A stretch of DNA of 64,000 nucleotides from Purshia tridentata (Eukaryota; Streptophyta; Magnoliopsida; Rosales; Rosaceae): the NCBI GenBank assembly GCA_003254885.1, contig QANT01001786.1:151297-215296 (forward strand), in the 5' to 3' direction. A program made the position numbers and the translations under genes. Under the pieces are notes generated by a model. That model had not been told where the DNA came from. It ran no database searches and saw nothing but the letters and a program-made list of their open reading frames with translations. This document shows, piece after piece, positions 58,882 through 64,000 of this stretch. How positions within the stretch are numbered: position 1 is the stretch's first letter; each line of letters begins with the position of its first letter.

Positions 58882-61800
58882 AGTGTTCATCTCTCACCCC
58901 GTTGCTTTAGTTCCCACAAATTGTTTAACGATTAATGGCATTGGCAACCATATAATTTGATAGGAAACTGTATATATACTTAATTCAATTGTCCCTAATT
59001 CTATAGTTTATATGTTCAAGAATGATTACTCCGAATTGACCGTAATTACTTGAATCATGCTCAACAGAAAACTAAGGAAAACGGTCATTCCACTTCCACA
59101 TGTCTTGATTGTCCAATTTTAATTGTCAAGGTTTCGGCCAATGAATACGCCTGTTTTATTACAACGACAAAATGAACCATCAATTTAATTGTTACACATA
59201 CACACAATTCAATTAACTCACACAAAATTGTATCAAAGTTGTCACGATAATCTACACTCGATCTGAATCTCGGTATATAATGAAATATCAGCAGATGTGA
59301 ATGATAGCAACCCACTAGGTCAGCGGTAGAAAGTACAAGCTGACACCAAGTTCACTTTCATGGTATGGGGACATGGCGTCCATAACATAGGTGACCCGAT
59401 TATGTTAGGGCTTTTGTTGGTCTCTATGGGCTCATGATGTGTGTCTCTGTTTAATGTTTAATGTCAAGGTCTTGGCCTCTCCAGTTACTTTTGGGCTTTA
59501 ATCTTCATTGGGCTTTGTTAAGCAACATCTTGGCCAGAGTTGGAAAGTGCCACCGGTACGGATACCGATATGGACTTGTAAGTCTTAGCCACGGTGAAGT
59601 TTTGTGTTGCTGTAGGCCTGTTAAAATGTTAGAATCGAACATTTCAGGATTGGCGCCGGCAAGCCTATGATGCAAATATGACTACGGAGAAGTGCTGGTG
59701 TTGTGTACGCAATCATTGTTATACGTTGCAACAGAAAAAACACAATTTTAACTCCTTTGATTCAAATATACATGCTATGAAAAGGAGTACTGATGGCCAT
59801 TGATCAATTTTAACTCCTTTCCACAAATTAATTAAGAACATCCATCGAGCCATAACACCACAATGTGATGATAGCTAGATATCACATATTAAAGCAGACA
59901 AAAAGAACACAATCATGACACTCTCAGCCTTCTTTGCAGTAGTAGTACTTGAATTTGGATTCAAAAATTAGGTCAGGGACATGTAAAATGATTATATGTA
60001 CTCAATTTATATATATATATAGAATGTGTATAATGTTTGGCTCCTTGATGATGAGGAGTGAAACAGTCTAGTTCGTGCTTCACTTGAGTACATACTCACG
60101 TACTACCAAACCAGTCCCGCCTAAATTTAAAAATTTACAGATAAAACAATTCATTTGAGCACTGCAGCGTCCGCATGCAGCTCTCTCTGTCTCTCTGCGA
60201 GACTGCCACTGCATATATCTATGCAGCAAAACCTAATAAAGAAACTGTGACCCCAGAACCGGACATTAAGAAGCACAAACTCAAAGGAAAACAAACAGAT
60301 GGAGTAATGAATCTATCAGAGACTCATCATAAATTAAACATTATATTACAATAAATATTAACATATTTCGTAGTAATCAAGATAAATGTCGGGTTTCCTC
60401 ACGTGGGGGGGTGTGGAAGCAAGTCTGGGGAACTGGGGTTAAGGGGATCAACAATATTATTATTTCTGTGTTCAATTTTCGAAATACATGCAGAGTTGCA
60501 GGCTTGCAGCATATACACCTTCGTATTAATGTGTCGATCAAATCATTCTAACGTTACTTGCCACCTTTGTCACTACTACAGTCTACTCCACCGCCCATTC
60601 TATGAGAACTCAACACCTGTCCCCCCATGCTCACTCCACACATAACATCCCACGTGCATTCATTTATTTTTTAAAATTACGCTACTCTCAACATTAATTC
60701 AAATAAATTAACTTGGCTAGTTTTTGTTTTTCTTTGGCCAGGAACTTGGCTAGTTTAATTGAGTATTCATTGCACATACTAATTAAAGTGTAAGCTATTT
60801 ATTTACTCGACTTTATTACACTATTTGTCCACTCACTGTTCCAATTTTTCTTGTTTATACATTAGGATTACCTAATTGCATTGGACTATTAAGAGGCTTG
60901 AAGAATTGAATGTTGAGTCCATATCAAAAGAGCCGGGTGAAGCTAACGAGGGTCACATTCAGTACTTGTGGGTTGTGATACGTGGTTGGTTCTACTCAAA
61001 GATCATGGACAAAAGCTGGATCTTATCCATTTCCTACGTGGTATTACTGATTGAGCCCAAATTCAAAAAACATGGGTCCCGTCCCTTGCCTTCTGGCCCC
61101 TGGGTTAGCTTTGACGGTAAAGGTGGACCCCACAAGCCCAATGGAATCAAAACCTGGTTGATTCCAATTTCCATGGTACTGCTGGCCATTCCGGCGCACG
61201 TCGGTAATCAATCCCACATGCCCACCACTGGGGTCGCCCACCGTTTACGTGTTCGCTCACTCGGTCGTCTTTTGCGCTACCTAGCTCAGCTGCCAACACA
61301 CACTCACACTCTCCTTACACTACAACTCCTCCACAAACCGCGTACGTAAAACTATTCTGTTTAATCCTCTATGGGTACTTGATTTCGTTAAACAATTTTG
61401 GATCAATCACCGTCAGTGACTTATTTTATCATAATCCGTCAAGTCAACATATGACCTCGTTTTTTAAAATAAACCAATATTATTTAAATCTCATTCATGT
61501 ATACGGTGTTACACTATTCATATAAGTATAATATATATATATATATGCAATGTTACTTGGATAGTTGGATCCCAAATTCAGGATCTTAGACTCTTAATTA
61601 TAAAAAGAAAAAGATGAAAATTTAAACAACAATAATAAAAAATAATAAAAAGGTCAAAAACCAGCCATAGATTAGTGGGATCCTATTAGCCCAAATTTTC
61701 TATGGGCTCGGTGTACGTGTCGCCAACATCATGCGTCCAAAATCTAGTAAAATATCTAGGTAAGAAACAAAACTAAGTTAAAAACTGTCACACCAGACCA

Positions 61801-61887
61801 TGTGGTGTGTCAGATTGTTGGACACCGACATCTGTCCGAGTCAGCATTAAGACGGGTACAATTGGAATGGATAAGCCTGTAATCCGT
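58882..61887. other. Long spacer between snoRNA and J-protein genes
   Basis: About 3 kb with only short unconvincing open frames (for example 59461-59670 and 60876-61349). No repeat, RNA or transposon recognised. TATATA runs occur near 60010 and 61530. Confidence 0.45.
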
Positions 61888-62047
61888 TAACCACCCACAA
61901 CTTAACCATGGTTAGCTCCCATTGTTCCCAAGGTTCCATTCTCTATAAATCACAAACTCCCAACTCATAACCACCCACAACTTAACCATGGTTAGCTCCC
62001 ATTGGTCCCAAGGTTCCATTCTCTATAAATCACAAACTCCCAACTCA
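61888..62047 (+). repeat. 80-bp tandem duplication of the J-protein core promoter
   Basis: Copies at 61888-61967 and 61968-62047 share TAACCACCCACAACTTAACC, CCATTCTCTATAAATCAC and AACTCCCAACTCA with about one mismatch (ATTGTTCCC versus ATTGGTCCC). Each contains a CTATAAAT TATA box. Confidence 0.95.
61944..62030 (+). promoter_or_regulatory. Twin TATA boxes of the J-protein gene
   Basis: TATAAAT at 61944-61950 and again at 62024-62030, 80 bp apart, the second 85 bp before the ATG. Two transcription start clusters are expected if both are used. Confidence 0.65.
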
Positions 62048-62114
62048 AACTGCCTATATCCATCGTTTGAACGCAACACAAAAACAACAACTCACCAATC
62101 AAAGCCAACAAACA

Positions 62115-62579
62115 ATGATTTCCATATCAGCCTCATCCTCTTCTATTTTCTCTGGCCCAGGACTCGTCATTGACGCTCCGCATTCGCATTCCAATCCCTC
62201 CTGCATCAAATACCGTCCAATCAGAATCTCAGCCTCCTGCGCATCTACGGTCGACAGGCCGCGCTTCCGTATTCAACCAAACTCATCACTCTACGACGTA
62301 CTCGGCATCCACACAGGCGCTACGTGTCAGGAGATCAAGTCTGCTTACCGTAGACTAGCCAGAGTCGTACACCCCGACGTCGCAGCCAACGGTCAACCGG
62401 GTGGTCAAACTTCAGCGGCCGACGAGTTCATGAAGGTCCACGAAGCTTACGCCACTCTCTCCGATGCCCAAAAACGGGCCGATTACGACCGTCTGCTGTT
62501 CAGGAGGCCACGGCCGACGAGTTATTCTTTCGCAATGTCGGCGACCGGCCGGAGATGGGAAACCGATCAGTGCTGGTAG
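62115..62579 (+). CDS. Small chloroplast-type J-domain protein (DnaJ 11-like)
   Basis: Intronless, 154 residues. Residues 1-45 (MISISASSSSIFSGPG..., Ser-rich and nearly acid-free at first, later RPIRISASC) look like a chloroplast transit peptide. The J domain follows at about 58-128: SLYDVLGIHTGATCQEIKSA, then YRRLARVVHPDVA with the HPD tripeptide at 86-88, and FMKVHEAYATLSDAQKRADY. No G/F region or zinc domain, so it is a small type III J protein that stimulates Hsp70 in the stroma. Length and layout fit the chloroplast DnaJ 11 (J11) group. An in-frame Met-less stretch upstream of 62115 makes this the natural start. Confidence 0.92.
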   Translation: MISISASSSSIFSGPGLVIDAPHSHSNPSCIKYRPIRISASCASTVDRPRFRIQPNSSLYDVLGIHTGATCQEIKSAYRRLARVVHPDVAANGQPGGQTSAADEFMKVHEAYATLSDAQKRADYDRLLFRRPRPTSYSFAMSATGRRWETDQCW

Positions 62580-64000
62580 CCAATATTACAGCAATAGTGT
62601 TAATTAATTAATTATAGCGGACGTTAATTAGAAATGCCTTGCATTGCGCCTGACCGTTGGATGAGCATAATGTGGGTTTTGTGTGTATAGTCAATATCTG
62701 GACTATGGATCTTTAACGTCATTAAGCTACAGGCGCCGTTTTTACAGCCTGAAATGATGGGAAATTGCATTCCCCAATTTTCTTGTCAGCTTATTTGTAA
62801 GATAAGATCTACTTTTTTCTGATGAATAAGATATTTTCTTTCCTAAATATATACGCTTAGTTTTTTGATAAATTTAATATATACTCTTATATGTACGTCA
62901 CAAGGTTTCTAAAAAGTTTACTAATTTAGAATATAAAAGTTGAAATGATTGACGAAGGTAGTCGCAGGGCCCACACCATTATCTCCACCGAGTAACAGGG
63001 GCCATGTTTGTTTGGCCGTAATCCATAATCAGGAATGGGAATAGGTTTTTATTCCAGTTTGTTTAGTTTGGAAAGTAATAAAACTACTTAATTGACCTTT
63101 GTTGACTGTAATTTAATTACACTAAAGAGAGGGAATTGAAATACCAGCTAATAGTACATATAGAATGCACAATTACAACAAATATCTTTTTATCAATAAT
63201 TCTTTTTTTATTCTAGCCAACTTTTTATCAATAATTCATGCCTCCCTCGTTGTCTCATTTTCTTTATCGTCTTTTTACCGATGACCATAGCTTAAGTCAA
63301 TTAAAGGTCTGCAGTTTTTTCATCTCTCCCTCCATTGCCAAATCAGTCTTTCTTTCTTTTTTTCTTAGTCTTTCTTATCAGAGACCACAATGGCACCAAC
63401 GCCAACCATTCTCTTGCTTTTTAGCTTCGTTCTTGATTTCGACACAAACCCATTTCCATGTTCATATCCAAGGCTGTCTTCCATAATTCCACTCCAACTG
63501 CCTCGAATTCAGGAATCCATGCGAAATACCCATATTAATCTCAAAACACCCGGATTAATCCATGCCCAGTACCCATGTATCAAAAAACACAAATACCCAT
63601 ATGCAGATTGAGAGAGACGCCCAGAAATTGAATTGGGTCCTAAAGATTGTGCGAAAAAGAGAGACTTGAGAAAGAGAGAAGCTTTTCTTTCTTTAGATTA
63701 ATGTGGGTTTTTCATTGAGGAACTTTATTGCTTTGGGGATGATTGGCTGCTAACAAAAACCATGGTAAAGTTGCAGAGATGCCCAGATTGAACAAGGCCA
63801 TCAATTATCTTTAAGTTTTATCGACATATATATATATGAGACAAACAATCATGAAAATATTATTATATATAAGAATGATATTTTTCGAAATTAAAAAAAA
63901 TAAAGATGAATGATGATTTCTTTCAATTTTTTTTGTTTGCTTTTAAAGATAAAATGAGTAATTACGGGAAAATTGTTAAAATTTTGGTTTAGGATTTCAA
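62580..64000. other. Right-end spacer
   Basis: AT-rich DNA after the J-protein gene. No gene recognised; a TATATATATATG run lies near 63828. Confidence 0.4.

Noticed and set aside
60876-61349. Open frame of 157 codons upstream of the J-protein gene
   Set aside because: Starts without an ATG context, lacks a recognisable domain and ends in low-complexity sequence.
1-64000. CRISPR arrays, tRNA or rRNA genes, bacterial operons
   Set aside because: No regularly spaced repeats, no tRNA box pairs noticed, and all genes are of plant nuclear type.

Overview
The window is nuclear DNA of a flowering plant, almost certainly a eudicot. Genes are rich in introns with GT-AG borders, the spacers are AT-rich, and the genes belong to plant-only families (HD-Zip IV, PORR, FBD-type F-box, GH100 invertase, LIN/CERBERUS, PSK SIMULATOR). 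A Rosaceae (Prunus-like) source is only my impression from gene style; no marker here proves it. No prokaryotic, organellar, rRNA, tRNA or CRISPR feature was seen. Exon borders were read by eye, checked by reading phase and homologous protein shape, and may be off by a base or two.

Layout. 1-3.1 kb: 3' part of an HD-Zip IV regulator, cut by the window edge. 4.1-5.5 kb: intronless PORR organelle RNA-binding protein. 7.1-8.7 kb: F-box/LRR/FBD gene whose 5' end is damaged. 8.67-13.65 kb: a decaying Ty1/copia retrotransposon inserted 17 bp after the F-box stop; its 5' LTR has lost 522 bp between two TATTGG repeats. 14.4-16.5 kb (-): F-box protein. 18.0-20.1 kb (-): alkaline/neutral invertase. 21.3-22.2 kb (+): C2H2 zinc finger with EAR motifs. 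24.1-26.1 kb (+): coiled-coil protein. 26.7-27.1 kb (-): small three-pass membrane protein. 28.2-30.3 kb (+): lysine-rich protein with a shifted C-terminus. 31.9-33.75 kb (+): unknown DLNL-motif protein carrying two internal tandem duplications, one of which makes an extra exon. 36.1-38.5 kb (-): beta-tubulin. 40.1-43.3 kb (-): BRE/BRCC45. 45.1-50.9 kb (-): full-length LIN/CERBERUS U-box/ARM/WD40 E3 ligase (about 1481 aa). 54.4-58.1 kb (+): PSK SIMULATOR-type DUF668 protein. 58.68-58.88 kb (-): a U13-type box C/D snoRNA with its own snRNA-type promoter. 62.1-62.6 kb (+): chloroplast-type small J protein behind a duplicated core promoter.

The genes do not form a pathway; this is an ordinary mixed gene neighbourhood. 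The most notable items are the U13-like snoRNA gene (two antisense blocks to the 3' end of 18S rRNA, C and D boxes, USE plus TATA spaced as for Pol II), the extra exon created by a tandem duplication near 33.1 kb, the LTR deletion that can be reconstructed to the base, and an intact LIN gene. A pattern across the window is the number of short two-copy tandem duplications (unit 47 to about 197 bp), several of which altered genes or promoters.
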